A stretch of DNA of 64,000 nucleotides, taken from Cyanobacteria bacterium UBA791 (GTDB lineage: Bacteria; Cyanobacteriota; Vampirovibrionia; Gastranaerophilales; Gastranaerophilaceae). Under the pieces are notes generated by a model. That model made no database searches. It was not told the DNA's origin and saw nothing but the letters and a program-made list of their open reading frames with translations. Location of the stretch: contig DBIX01000028.1 in the NCBI GenBank assembly GCA_002297005.1, positions 1-64,000 of the forward strand, given 5' to 3'. Shown here piece after piece: positions 18,670 through 26,999 of this stretch. Position 1 is the first letter of the stretch. Every line of letters begins with the position of its first letter. Both the position numbers and the translations under genes were made by a program.

Positions 18670-18936
18670 TTAACCCTTAATTAATTCTGGTATCATATCG
18701 TAAAATTCGTTTATTGATGTAATAAAAATGCTTGTTAGCCAAGGTAGTAAAACAATCAACGCTAAAATCCCTGCAATAATTTTTGGTACAAAGGTAAGAG
18801 TTGATTCTTGAATTTGTGTAACTGTTTGGAAAATACTAATAACCAAACCGACTACCATACCAACTAACAAAATAGGTGATACCATTTCTAAAGTTACGAC
18901 AAATGTCTTTTGTAATAAGTTTATAATTATATCCAT
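18670..18936 (-). CDS. fliQ: Flagellar export-gate protein FliQ
   Basis: An 88-residue protein with two hydrophobic helices, the exact size and pattern of FliQ. It includes SPILLVGMVVGLVISIFQTV and TQIQESTLTFVPKI, the conserved Q-loop of the family. FliQ wraps the FliP-FliR channel. It is tightly spaced after fliP (AAGGATAATAAAAA before ATG). Confidence 0.95.
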   Translation of the reverse strand: MDIIINLLQKTFVVTLEMVSPILLVGMVVGLVISIFQTVTQIQESTLTFVPKIIAGILALIVLLPWLTSIFITSINEFYDMIPELIKG

Positions 18937-18948
18937 TTTTTATTATCC

Positions 18949-19713
18949 TTAATGTATTACCGTGAATCCCTCAACAAGAGATTTAACTATCAAATACCAT
19001 CCATCAATCATTACAAACATGATAAGTTTGAAAGGTAATGCAATCATTGTTGGAGGTAAGAACATCATACCCATTGCAACAAGTACACTTGAAATAACAA
19101 TGTCTATAACTAAGAATGGTAAATAAATTACAAAACCAATTTTGAAAGCTGTTTTTAATTCGCTCAAAATGAATGATGGAATTAAAACATAAGTTGGAAC
19201 ATCATCCATGTTTTTTGGTTTATCTAATTTTGCCATTTTTACAAATAAAGCTAATTCTTTTTCATCAGTTTGAGAAAACATAAAATCTCTAACTGGAACG
19301 AGTGCTTTGTCTAATGCAGCTTGTTGTGTAATTTGGTTTTTCATATAAGGTTGAATAGCTGTATCATTGATTTTGTTAATAGTTGGTGACATTACAAAGA
19401 AAGTTAAAATAAGAGCTAAGCTTATCAAAACTTGGTTTGGTGGTAAAGAACCAACTCCAATAGCTTGTCTTGTAATAGCTAGTACGATTACAATTCTGAC
19501 AAAAGCTGTTGTCATAATAAAGATACTTGGTGCTAAAGTTAAAATAGTCAACCAAATAAGAATTTGAATACCATTAGAAAAATCTTGTGGTGTTTGTGCG
19601 GTTTGCATTCCGATATTGATATTCGGAAAACTTAATGTTGCATTTGCTTGTGGTACAAAAGCCAACAAAGACAAGCATAGTAGCATTATTTTATTTGCTA
19701 TATTTTTTTTCAT
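18949..19713 (-). CDS. fliP: Flagellar export-gate protein FliP
   Basis: A 254-residue FliP with a cleavable-looking signal peptide (MKKNIANKIMLLCLSLLAF...ANA), as is normal for this protein. Family motifs include MTTAFVRIVIVLAITRQAIG, PPNQVLISLALILTFFVM and PSFILSELKTAFKIGF, plus MGMMFLPPTMIALPFKL. It is the first gene of the leftward fliP-fliQ-fliR-flhB-flhA-PilZ operon. Its promoter should lie in 19714-19800, but I see no strong box there. Confidence 0.95.
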   Translation of the reverse strand: MKKNIANKIMLLCLSLLAFVPQANATLSFPNINIGMQTAQTPQDFSNGIQILIWLTILTLAPSIFIMTTAFVRIVIVLAITRQAIGVGSLPPNQVLISLALILTFFVMSPTINKINDTAIQPYMKNQITQQAALDKALVPVRDFMFSQTDEKELALFVKMAKLDKPKNMDDVPTYVLIPSFILSELKTAFKIGFVIYLPFLVIDIVISSVLVAMGMMFLPPTMIALPFKLIMFVMIDGWYLIVKSLVEGFTVIH

Positions 19714-19801
19714 TTTCTTCTACCTACGATTTGTGATATATTTCCCCACATGTATTTTACACTATATCCAAAATCTAGGCTATTTCTTAACTTATCGCAA
19801 C

Positions 19802-19836
19802 AAAAAAGAGCCAAATTATTAATTTGACCCTTTTTA
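19802..19836. terminator. Bidirectional terminator between rpmA and fliP
   Basis: AAGAGCCAAATT and AATTTGACCCTTT pair with two wobble or mismatched positions around ATT, with T-runs on both strands. On the minus strand it is placed to end the rplU-rpmA transcript before the flagellar operon. Confidence 0.6.
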
Positions 19837-19851
19837 ATAATTATTTAAATT

Positions 19852-19931
19852 TTGTCGTTCCGAACTTCTTTCGGAATCTTGACGGGTTTTATAAGTTCCG
19901 TCGAGGTCCTGAATCAAGTTCAGGACGACAA
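19852..19931. repeat. 80-bp imperfect palindrome (REP/MITE-like extragenic element)
   Basis: The ends TTGTCGT and ACGACAA are inverted. The left arm TTGTCGTTCCGAACTT matches the complement of the right arm with a few changes. Inside are two sub-hairpins: TTCCGAA...TTTCGGAA and GTCCTGAA-TCAAG-TTCAGGAC (19905-19925). Such two-armed elements are typical of non-coding dispersed repeats. It ends ten bases before the rpmA stop. Confidence 0.6.
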
Positions 19932-19940
19932 TTCGTTTAC

Positions 19941-20204
19941 TTACGCATTTTCTACGGCGTAAACACTAACTTGTTTTCTATCACGTCTGTGTGGTTCGAA
20001 TTTAACAACACCATCGATTAATGCAAATAATGTATCATCTTTACCGATACCTACATTGTTACCTGGGTGGAATTTTGTTCCTCTTTGTCTAACGATGATG
20101 TTACCAGTTTTAACAGCTTCGCCACCATAGATTTTTACGCCTAAACGTTGAGCTTCTGAATCACGTCCGTTACGTGTAGAACCCATCCCTTTCTTATGTG
20201 CCAT
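19941..20204 (-). CDS. rpmA: 50S ribosomal protein L27
   Basis: An 87-residue L27: [20 protein letters not shown] start, [22 protein letters not shown] core. The N-terminus starts directly with the mature AHKKG sequence, so there is no Firmicutes-type cleaved extension. L27 reaches the peptidyl-transferase centre. It follows rplU after 88 bp. Confidence 0.97.
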   Translation of the reverse strand: MAHKKGMGSTRNGRDSEAQRLGVKIYGGEAVKTGNIIVRQRGTKFHPGNNVGIGKDDTLFALIDGVVKFEPHRRDRKQVSVYAVENA

Positions 20205-20292
20205 TTTTATACCTGCTTTCTAATTATTATTGTCTTACTTAACTTTTATAATTTTCGTTACTCGGCTTTGACCGCATAACTAGCACTTATTA

Positions 20293-20649
20293 CTAAGCTT
20301 CTTCTGTTGTAGCTTCTTCTTTAGCTTTTTTAGAAGCTGTTGTTCTGATTTTTGAAATCATAACTCTAGTAAATTCTTGTCTGTGTCCTTGTTTTTTTCT
20401 ATAACCTTTTTTAGGTCTTTGTTTGAACACGATAATCTTTTTAGCTTTGCCTTGTAACATGATTGTTCCTTCAGCACTAGCGTTTTTAACGTATGGTTGA
20501 CCAACTTTTGATTTTTTACCGTTTACAACCATTACAACTTTATCAAATACAACTTTTGTATCTTTTTCACCTTCAAGAAGTTCTACATCAACGTAACGAC
20601 CTTCTTCTACTTGGTATTGTTTTCCACCTGTTTCTACGATTGCGTACAT
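20293..20649 (-). CDS. rplU: 50S ribosomal protein L21
   Basis: A 118-residue L21 with MYAIVETGGKQYQVEEG at the N-terminus and the family KRPKKGYRKKQGHRQ.FT motif near the end. A short Ala/Glu/Thr-rich tail extends the usual length slightly. A strong ribosome site (AAAGGACAGAAT) precedes the ATG. Standard rplU-rpmA pair; no gene for the L27 protease is between them. Confidence 0.97.
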   Translation of the reverse strand: MYAIVETGGKQYQVEEGRYVDVELLEGEKDTKVVFDKVVMVVNGKKSKVGQPYVKNASAEGTIMLQGKAKKIIVFKQRPKKGYRKKQGHRQEFTRVMISKIRTTASKKAKEEATTEEA

Positions 20650-20761
20650 TATTCTGTCCTTTCAATTTGAGGAATCGTATCCTTACGGATTTTTACAACG
20701 ATTTACCTATCTCATACTTTCTTTTCTTCATGATATAGGCTAAAACCTTAGTGTCAAGTAC

Positions 20762-21328
20762 TTAGCCAAAAATTCTTTTCCAAAAATTCTTTTTATCATT
20801 CTCTAATTGTTCAATTCTTCTTGCTAATTTTTTATTATCATTTAGAAGTTCGTCAATTTTTTGAGATAAAATTTCATTATCTTTCTTGTAAGAACCAGCT
20901 TCTATCAAGGATTCAGCAAATTCTGAATTGCCAATGTGAGATTTTATATCTTCTGCTATTTTTGATGAAACCGCTGTTGCTAACATATCAATAGCTTGGC
21001 TTGTCATATTTAGTGGAACATTTCTAACTTCTGGAATTATTGATGTTCCCTCGCTTTGCTGCTCAAGAGATTTTTTATTTTCTTCTTCAATATCTTTTGG
21101 TGATTTATGAATGCGATAAGAAATTTGTTCTTTGTTATATCCTTGAGATTTTAAGCTTATACCTTTTTTAATTTTTGCAATAGATGTTTCGTCAAAAAAT
21201 TCAACACCTTCCATATTTTCATAAATTGCATCGATTTGCCACTCTTTTATGAATGTGTCCAATGCATTTATGTCAATGTAATAGTTGTCTGAATTTAATT
21301 TCTTTAGTATGTCTTCTTTTGTAAACAT
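20762..21328 (-). CDS. MerR-like helix-turn-helix protein with C-terminal coiled coil
   Basis: A 188-residue protein. The N-terminal region TKEDILKKLN...EFFDETSIAKIKKGISLKSQGYNKEQI looks like a winged-helix domain of the MerR/excisionase type. The C-terminal 45 residues (KIDELLNDNKKLARRIEQLE) form a coiled coil for dimerisation. No ligand-binding domain is seen. It lies 21 bp after smpB in the same direction. A regulator of unknown target is the best guess. Confidence 0.6.
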   Translation of the reverse strand: MFTKEDILKKLNSDNYYIDINALDTFIKEWQIDAIYENMEGVEFFDETSIAKIKKGISLKSQGYNKEQISYRIHKSPKDIEEENKKSLEQQSEGTSIIPEVRNVPLNMTSQAIDMLATAVSSKIAEDIKSHIGNSEFAESLIEAGSYKKDNEILSQKIDELLNDNKKLARRIEQLENDKKNFWKRIFG

Positions 21329-21349
21329 ATTCCGGCTTTCTAATTAATT

Positions 21350-21811
21350 TTATCTTTTTAAATGTCGTTCGATGTCACGATTTTGTGTCTTTTTCGCTAA
21401 ATCTTCACGCTTATCGTATAATTTTTTACCCTTGCAAAGTGCTATTTCTACTTTTGCTTTGCCTTTTGTTAAAAATACTTCCAGAGGAACGACTGTGTAA
21501 TTTTCTTTTTTTATCTTTCCGAACATTTTTAGAATTTCTTTCTTCTGTAAAAGAAGTTTTCTAACTCTTTCAGGGTCGTGGTTAAAACGATTTCCTTGTT
21601 CGTATGGTGATATGTGACAATTATATAAAAAAACTTCATTATTTTCAACTTTGCAGAAACTATCTTTTAAATTTATTGCACCTTTACGAATTGACTTGAT
21701 TTCAGTACCAGTCAAAACAATTCCAGCAACATACTTTTCAAAAACTAAATAGTCATGAAAAGCTTTTCTGTTAGTTAAAATAACTTTTTTACCGCTTGTC
21801 TTTTGTTCCAT
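21350..21811 (-). CDS. smpB: SsrA-binding protein SmpB
   Basis: A 153-residue SmpB of normal size. Family sequence is obvious: [62 protein letters not shown], and the C-terminal basic tail [12 protein letters not shown]...DIERHLKR. It delivers tmRNA to stalled ribosomes. The ssrA gene itself is not in this window. Confidence 0.97.
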   Translation of the reverse strand: MEQKTSGKKVILTNRKAFHDYLVFEKYVAGIVLTGTEIKSIRKGAINLKDSFCKVENNEVFLYNCHISPYEQGNRFNHDPERVRKLLLQKKEILKMFGKIKKENYTVVPLEVFLTKGKAKVEIALCKGKKLYDKREDLAKKTQNRDIERHLKR

Positions 21812-21850
21812 AACATGTATTTTAAACCAAACTAAAATCCATGCAAATAC

Positions 21851-22789
21851 CTAATTTTTACAAAATTTACCTTGCCAAGAATCACGACGAATAAGTTCAT
21901 CATCAATTCTATTTAGAACTTCAAATTTCTTTTGAATCCATCTTGGAGCAATCATATTTCTGATTAAACCGTTACCAGCTAAACGATGAATTGTTGTGTG
22001 AGGTGGAAGAATTTCTAAAATATTGCAAACAAGTTTTATGTATTCCTTTTCTTCCATCAAAGAAAATTCGTTATTTGCATACATTTTTTCTAATTGTGTT
22101 CCTTGAAGAACAACAAGTTGGTGAATTTTTATACCGTCTACGTCTAAATCTGCTAGAGCTTGAGCTGTTTCCATAGTTTCTTCCGGTGTTTCAAAACAGT
22201 CTAAAATCACATGGACACACGTGTTTATGCCATATTTTTTTGTTTTTTCATAAGCTCTTAAAAAGCAGTCATAATCGTGACCACGGTTGATTTTTTTAAG
22301 TGTCTTATTGTGAATTGACTGTAAACCATATTCAATCCAAGTTTCGTAGTCATCTTTAAAACCTGCAATAAGTTTCAATTTATCATCATCAACGCAGTCT
22401 GGTCTTGTGCCTATTGAAATTCCGACAATATCAGGATGATAAAGTGCACTTGTGTATATTTTTTCTAACTCATTTACAGGTTTATAAGTATTTGTATAGG
22501 CTTGGAAATATGACATATATTTTGTAGACTTAAATTTTTCATGCAAATGCACAATGCTTTTTTCAATTTGCTCTTCTATTGGCAAAAATTTAAGTTGTGG
22601 TTGAGAAAAACTTCCGTCGCCATCACAAAAAATACAGCCCTTGTCAGAAAGACTTCCGTCACGACAAGGACATGTAAACCCTGCATCAAGAGTAATTTTA
22701 TACACCTTGGCATTAAATTTCTCTTTTAAATATGCACTAAATTGATTATATCTTTTGTTGTTTATATTAAGACTAAGATTGTTGTTCAT
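21851..22789 (-). CDS. TIGR01212-family radical SAM protein (YhcC-like)
   Basis: A 312-residue radical SAM enzyme. The [4Fe-4S] cysteines are in TCPCRDGSLSDKGCIFC (CxxxxxxxxxCxxC spacing typical of this family rather than CxxxCxxC). SIGTRPDCVDDDKL and YGLQSIHNKTLKKINRGHD are family hallmarks. Substrate is unknown; relatives are often called YhcC or Elp3-like. Its start lies inside the end of the small zinc-ribbon gene upstream (17-bp overlap), so the two are probably coupled. Confidence 0.88.
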   Translation of the reverse strand: MNNNLSLNINNKRYNQFSAYLKEKFNAKVYKITLDAGFTCPCRDGSLSDKGCIFCDGDGSFSQPQLKFLPIEEQIEKSIVHLHEKFKSTKYMSYFQAYTNTYKPVNELEKIYTSALYHPDIVGISIGTRPDCVDDDKLKLIAGFKDDYETWIEYGLQSIHNKTLKKINRGHDYDCFLRAYEKTKKYGINTCVHVILDCFETPEETMETAQALADLDVDGIKIHQLVVLQGTQLEKMYANNEFSLMEEKEYIKLVCNILEILPPHTTIHRLAGNGLIRNMIAPRWIQKKFEVLNRIDDELIRRDSWQGKFCKN

Positions 22790-22943
22790 CTTCTGGTCTT
22801 ACTGGATAAACATAGTGTTCGCCACAGTTTGGGCATACAACTTCTTGTTGTTTTCCGTCTTCTGTAACTGCTACTTCAAATAATGTTTTACAACCTGATT
22901 GAACACATCTAATTGCCCAAGTTGGTCTTATTAATCTTGCCAT
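22773..22943 (-). CDS. Small zinc-ribbon protein (56 aa)
   Basis: A 56-residue ORF: starts MARLIRPTWAIRCVQSGCK and has a second cysteine pair in VVCPNCGEHY, giving C-x4-C...C-x2-C, a zinc-ribbon pattern. The ATG at 22943 is preceded by AAAAGGAG at good spacing, and the reading frame overlaps the radical SAM start by 17 bp, which argues for a real gene. Function unknown; it may bind nucleic acid or serve the radical SAM enzyme downstream. Confidence 0.8.
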   Translation of the reverse strand: MARLIRPTWAIRCVQSGCKTLFEVAVTEDGKQQEVVCPNCGEHYVYPVRPEDEQQS

Positions 22944-23009
22944 ATATTTTTCTCCTTTTGTCTATATATAAAAATATATCATGGTTAAAAATTTTTGTAA
23001 AATTGTAAA

Positions 23010-23363
23010 TTAGTCACAAATTTTGTCTGTAAGTTTTATTATGTGCCAGCCGAATTGTGTTTGAATAGGTTCTGAGATTTCACCTTTTTTCATTGAAAAA
23101 GCTTTTTCTTCAAAAGGTTTAACCATTTGACCTCTATGGAAATAATTCAAATCTCCACCATTTCTGCCTGATGGACAAAGTGAATAACGGTTAGCAAGTG
23201 CTTCAAAGCTTGCACCTTTGCTTAGATAAAATTCTAATTGATCAGCCTCAGCTTTTGTTTTTACTAAGATGTGACTTGCTCTTACCATTGGACAATATTC
23301 AGCATTTGCCGGTAATGTTAGAATCGCAAAGATTGCAAATAATATAACAAATAATTTTTTCAT
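23010..23363 (-). CDS. Exported parvulin-type peptidyl-prolyl isomerase
   Basis: A 117-residue protein with a signal peptide (MKKLFVILFAIFAILTLPANA) followed by a single parvulin domain: VRASHILVKTKAEAD, GGDLNYFHRGQMVKPFEEKAF and QFGWHIIKL are the family signatures. It should catalyse prolyl isomerisation in secreted proteins. It is only a catalytic domain, without the SurA or PrsA N-terminal chaperone part. Its ATG abuts the stop of the upstream PLP-enzyme gene. Confidence 0.9.
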   Translation of the reverse strand: MKKLFVILFAIFAILTLPANAEYCPMVRASHILVKTKAEADQLEFYLSKGASFEALANRYSLCPSGRNGGDLNYFHRGQMVKPFEEKAFSMKKGEISEPIQTQFGWHIIKLTDKICD

Positions 23364-24605
23364 CTATAGTTCCTCAAACTTTTTGATAATACCTTTTAAA
23401 CAAATTTTAATGTGTGCATAATTCAAGCCACCTTGCATATAAACCGCATAAGGCGGTCTGATTGGACCATCGGCAGAAAGTTCAATAGTTGAACCCTCAA
23501 TAAATGTTCCACCTGCCATAATAACCTCATCCACATATCCTGGGATAAGTTCAGGAATAGGTGTTACATAGCCATTGATTGGTGAAAGTGATTGAATTGT
23601 TTTACAAAATTCTATCAATGGTTCTGGTGCATTAAAAGTTATAATTTGGATAATATCAGTTCTTGGTGCATCATATTTTGGAGAAGAGATAAATCCCATA
23701 TCTTCAAATATTTTTGATGCTAGAACCATACCTTTAATAACGTCTGCAACGATAGATGGTGCCATAAATAAACCTTGGAAGATTAATCTATGTTGATTTA
23801 ACATTGCACCTGATTCAGAACCAACCCCAGGAGCTGTAAGTCTTATGGCAGAAGCTTCTACAAGTTCTTCTTTACCTGCAATATAGCCTCCACATTCTAC
23901 AAGTCCACCACCTGGATTTTTGATTAGAGAACCGCCGATTAAGTCTGCACCTACTTCGATGGGTTCTTTTTCCTCTGCAAATTCGCCATAACAGTTATCT
24001 ACAAAGCAGATACAGTTTGGATTTTTAGCTTTCACAACTTTAATAATTTTTTCAATTACCTCAATGGTCAAAGATTTTCTTGTATCGTAACCACGAGAGC
24101 GTTGAATAAGTACCATTGTTGTTGTTTCGTCAACTTTTTTTTCTAAAGTTTCGAAATCAATATCATCGTCGTTTAATAAAGGTACTTCGTCATAAATAAT
24201 TCCGTTACCGATTAAAGAATTTTTCTTTGCAAGTTCATCACCTGTTAATCCAACTACTTGACGCATTGTGTCATAAGGAGTTCCTGCAACGGCAAGAAGT
24301 TTGTCGCCGTAATGAAGGTTACCAAATAATGCACAAGCAAGTGTGTGAGTTCCTGTTGCAAAGTGAGTTCTAACAACAGCCTTTTCTGCTTTAAAAACTT
24401 GGGCATAAACCTTATCCAAAACTTCACGTCCAAGGTCGTCGTGTCCATAACCCGATACTGTATAAAAATGTTCTGGAGCTACGTGATTATCGACAAAAGC
24501 TTTTAAAACTTTTTCTTGATTAAAATCTCTTATTTCTTCTATTTTCTCAAATTGTGGGGCTAGTAATTTTTCAGCCTCTTTAATAATTTCTGTTGCGTTT
24601 TTCAT
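23364..24605 (-). CDS. Methionine gamma-lyase / aluminium-resistance family PLP enzyme
   Basis: About 413 residues. It matches the Met_gamma_lyase (YnbB, so-called aluminium resistance) family: GYGHDDLGREVLDKVYAQVF, ALFGNLHYGDKLLAV, CICFVDNCYGEFAEEKEP, the PLP lysine in GGSLIKNPGGGLVECGGYIAG, and LTAPGVGSESG. These fold-type-I enzymes are thought to act on sulfur amino acids; the reaction is not certain. The ATG at 24605 is chosen over an in-frame TTG at 24626, because a promoter (TTGACG, 17 bp, TATCAT) lies between 24643 and 24615 and the TTG falls inside it. Confidence 0.85.
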   Translation of the reverse strand: MKNATEIIKEAEKLLAPQFEKIEEIRDFNQEKVLKAFVDNHVAPEHFYTVSGYGHDDLGREVLDKVYAQVFKAEKAVVRTHFATGTHTLACALFGNLHYGDKLLAVAGTPYDTMRQVVGLTGDELAKKNSLIGNGIIYDEVPLLNDDDIDFETLEKKVDETTTMVLIQRSRGYDTRKSLTIEVIEKIIKVVKAKNPNCICFVDNCYGEFAEEKEPIEVGADLIGGSLIKNPGGGLVECGGYIAGKEELVEASAIRLTAPGVGSESGAMLNQHRLIFQGLFMAPSIVADVIKGMVLASKIFEDMGFISSPKYDAPRTDIIQIITFNAPEPLIEFCKTIQSLSPINGYVTPIPELIPGYVDEVIMAGGTFIEGSTIELSADGPIRPPYAVYMQGGLNYAHIKICLKGIIKKFEEL

Positions 24606-24614
24606 AATATGTTT

Positions 24615-24643
24615 ATGATATTGCAATAATGATACTTCGTCAA
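24615..24643 (-). promoter_or_regulatory. Sigma70-type promoter with near-zero leader
   Basis: On the minus strand, TTGACG (24643-24638), 17 bp, TATCAT (24620-24615). The predicted start of transcription falls 2-4 nt before the ATG at 24605, and no Shine-Dalgarno sequence fits in that space. Confidence 0.65.
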
Positions 24644-24694
24644 ATTACATAAATTTTAATTAATTGATTAGTAGTAATTATTTTTAGGTTATCT

Positions 24695-24700
24695 TATAAT
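24695..24700 (+). promoter_or_regulatory. -10 box TATAAT six bases before the oppF-like start
   Basis: A perfect TATAAT is 6 nt upstream of the ATG at 24707, with no ribosome site between. This points to a leaderless transcript. It is divergent from the promoter at 24615-24643. Confidence 0.55.
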
Positions 24701-24706
24701 ACGTTT

Positions 24707-25705
24707 ATGGATAATTTAGTAGAAATAAATGACTTATTTGTAGAATACGAAACAAAAAAAGAGGTTTTCAAACCAGCAAAGCATGTTTATGCCGTAAACG
24801 GTGTGAATTTAAACATCAAAAGAGGTGAAATCCTTGCAGTAGCTGGTGAATCAGGTTGCGGAAAATCAACTCTTGCAAAAACTCTTTTAAGACTTGTTAA
24901 ACCAAAATCTGGTGAAATATATTATAAAGAACGCAATATTTTTAAAATGAATTCAAGACTTCAAAAAAGTTATTGTCAAAATGTTAGCATGGTTTTTCAA
25001 AATCCTTATGCAAGTCTTAATCCTAAAATGACTGTTTTTGACATTATCAAAGAACCTTTAATGGTGCATTCAAATTTGAGAAATTTTTCTCCTGATTTAA
25101 AGACAATAAAAGAAATGTCAAAAGATGAAATCAGAGAAATTGTTTTAGATATTCTTAGACAAGTTGGTCTTGCAGAAAGTGACATGAACAAATACCCACA
25201 CGAGTTTTCAGGTGGACAAAGACAAAGAATTGCTATTGCAAGAGCATTAATTTTAAGACCTGAATTTGTTATTGCAGATGAACCTGTAAGTGCCTTAGAT
25301 GTTAGTATTCAGGCTCAAATTATTAATCTTTTAACTGATTTAAAACAACATTATAATTTAACAATGATGTTTATTTCGCATGACTTAAGCGTTATTAAGT
25401 ATTTGGCTGATAGAGTTGCTGTAATGTATTTGGGTAAAATTGTTGAAATTGGTACTGTTGATGAAATTTTTAATTCTACAAAACATCCGTATACAAAAGC
25501 ACTTTTAAATTCTGTTCCAAAATTGAACATGCCAATATCTAAAGATTTGACATTGGATGGGGATTTGCCTAGTCCAACTGAAAAACATGTCGGCTGTCCA
25601 TTTGCCTCTAGATGTTCTCAATGTATGGCTCAATGTAAAGAGGCATATCCTGAAGAGGTTTTATTTACTGATACTCACAGAGTTTCATGCTTTTTGTATA
25701 AATAA
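24707..25705 (+). CDS. Oligopeptide/dipeptide ABC-transporter ATPase (OppF/DppF-like)
   Basis: A 332-residue ABC ATPase: Walker A GESGCGKST (47-55), Q-loop MVFQNPYASLNPKM, signature SGGQRQRIAIARAL, Walker B VIADEPVSALD and H-loop FISHDLSVIK. The C-terminal oligopeptide-transporter extension is present with its cysteine cluster (GCPFASRCSQCMAQC), which in relatives binds iron-sulfur. It would energise peptide uptake, but OppA, B, C and D genes are not adjacent. Confidence 0.9.
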   Translation: MDNLVEINDLFVEYETKKEVFKPAKHVYAVNGVNLNIKRGEILAVAGESGCGKSTLAKTLLRLVKPKSGEIYYKERNIFKMNSRLQKSYCQNVSMVFQNPYASLNPKMTVFDIIKEPLMVHSNLRNFSPDLKTIKEMSKDEIREIVLDILRQVGLAESDMNKYPHEFSGGQRQRIAIARALILRPEFVIADEPVSALDVSIQAQIINLLTDLKQHYNLTMMFISHDLSVIKYLADRVAVMYLGKIVEIGTVDEIFNSTKHPYTKALLNSVPKLNMPISKDLTLDGDLPSPTEKHVGCPFASRCSQCMAQCKEAYPEEVLFTDTHRVSCFLYK

Positions 25706-25751
25706 ATAAATTTTTATGATATTATTTATTTGAAAGAAGGAAGTATATAAA

Positions 25752-26756
25752 ATGAGTTTAACAACATATTTAGGTATAGACGTAGGTTCAGTAACTACAA
25801 AGTTTGCATTAGTTGATGAAAACGGTAAATACGTTGATTCATACATGCTAAGAACAGCTGGTAAACCAGTTATGGCTGTTCAAAAAGGTTTAAATCAAAT
25901 AAAAGCACAAGCAAAACAAGAATACGATATTAAAGGTGTTGGTACAACAGGTTCAGGACGTAACTTGGCAGGTGCATTAGTTGGTGCTGACGTTATTAAA
26001 AATGAAATTACAGCACACGCAGTTGCAGCAAGTACAAATATTCCTGGGGTTCAAACAATTCTAGAAATCGGTGGACAAGATAGTAAAATCATTATCTTGA
26101 GAGATGGTATCGTAACAGATTTTGCTATGAATACAGTTTGTGCAGCTGGTACAGGTTCATTCTTAGACCACCAAGCACAAAGATTAAATGTTCCTATTGA
26201 AGAATTTGGTGATACAGCACTTCGTTCAGAAAATCCTGCACGTATTGCTGGTAGATGCGGTGTATTCGCAGAAAGTGACTTGATTCACAAACAACAATTA
26301 GGTTATCCAGTAGAAGATTTATTATACGGCTTATGCCAAGCTCTTGTTAGAAACTATCTAGCAAACTTAGCTTTGGGTAAAGAATTGCTACCAACAATTT
26401 CATTCCAAGGTGGTGTTGCAACTAACAAAGGTATGGTAAAAGCATTTGAAGAAATCTTGAAAACAGATATTGTTGTTCCAGAAAACCACCAAACAATGGG
26501 TGCGATTGGTGCAGCATTATTGGCGATGGAAAATCACCAATACACAAATAAAGAAACAACTTTCAGAGGATGGGAAGTTGGTGATATGCACTTTACATCA
26601 ATCACTTGTGATTGCCCAGGATGTTCTAACAATTGTGAAGTTGTAACAATCGTTGAGGGTATCCAAGAAGTTCAGCACGTAAAACGTATTAAGGATATTA
26701 AAGGTAATATCATTGCACGTTGGGGCGGAACTTGCGGAAAATGGGAAATTAACTGA
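25752..26756 (+). CDS. BadF/BadG/BcrA/BcrD ATPase: acyl-CoA dehydratase activase
   Basis: A 334-residue ASKHA ATPase of the 2-hydroxyacyl-CoA dehydratase activator type. YLGIDVGSVTTKFALVD is the phosphate-1 loop, EIGGQDSKII the phosphate-2 region, and MNTVCAAGTGSFLD carries the cysteine that coordinates the dimer-bridging [4Fe-4S] cluster, with RCGVFAESD after it. The C-terminus adds a cysteine-rich tail (CDCPGCSNNCEVV, GGTCGKW) found in the long YjiL-type activators. It would pass electrons into a dehydratase or a related radical enzyme, but no partner gene is adjacent. GAAGGAAG ribosome site. Confidence 0.88.
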   Translation: MSLTTYLGIDVGSVTTKFALVDENGKYVDSYMLRTAGKPVMAVQKGLNQIKAQAKQEYDIKGVGTTGSGRNLAGALVGADVIKNEITAHAVAASTNIPGVQTILEIGGQDSKIIILRDGIVTDFAMNTVCAAGTGSFLDHQAQRLNVPIEEFGDTALRSENPARIAGRCGVFAESDLIHKQQLGYPVEDLLYGLCQALVRNYLANLALGKELLPTISFQGGVATNKGMVKAFEEILKTDIVVPENHQTMGAIGAALLAMENHQYTNKETTFRGWEVGDMHFTSITCDCPGCSNNCEVVTIVEGIQEVQHVKRIKDIKGNIIARWGGTCGKWEIN

Positions 26757-26999
26757 TGCGAGTGAGCAGAGGCTGGAGAGCTTTTGCGAATGTGATAAAA
26801 TCACAGTAGCAAAACTCGGAATTGCCGTTTAATGCGAACGAGCAAGACAGCGTCAGCCGGTGTGAGCGGTGTTAATTTACTCAAATGTTGCAGTTTTACA
26901 ATATGTAACAAAAAACTTATAGCATGAGGGTTGAAAAATTCAACATGTGGTATTATAAGAACATTAAGAGATAAGACATTTAAATAAGGAGAAAGAGCC
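26757..26999. other. Structured intergenic region before infC
   Basis: No convincing gene. It holds a stem with internal bulges (TTTTGC...GTGAT-AAA-ATCAC...GCAAAA, about 26782-26819), two loosely similar blocks rich in GCGA and GAGCA (near 26757 and 26831), and a small palindrome GTTGAAAAATTCAAC near 26932. A possible infC promoter is TTGAAA, 17 bp, TATAAG in the same place. The block is richer in G+C than its surroundings and could be the infC leader. Confidence 0.4.

Noticed and set aside
26832..26923. Short ATG frame in the infC leader
   Set aside because: No ribosome site and no recognisable peptide; the region is better explained as a folded leader.
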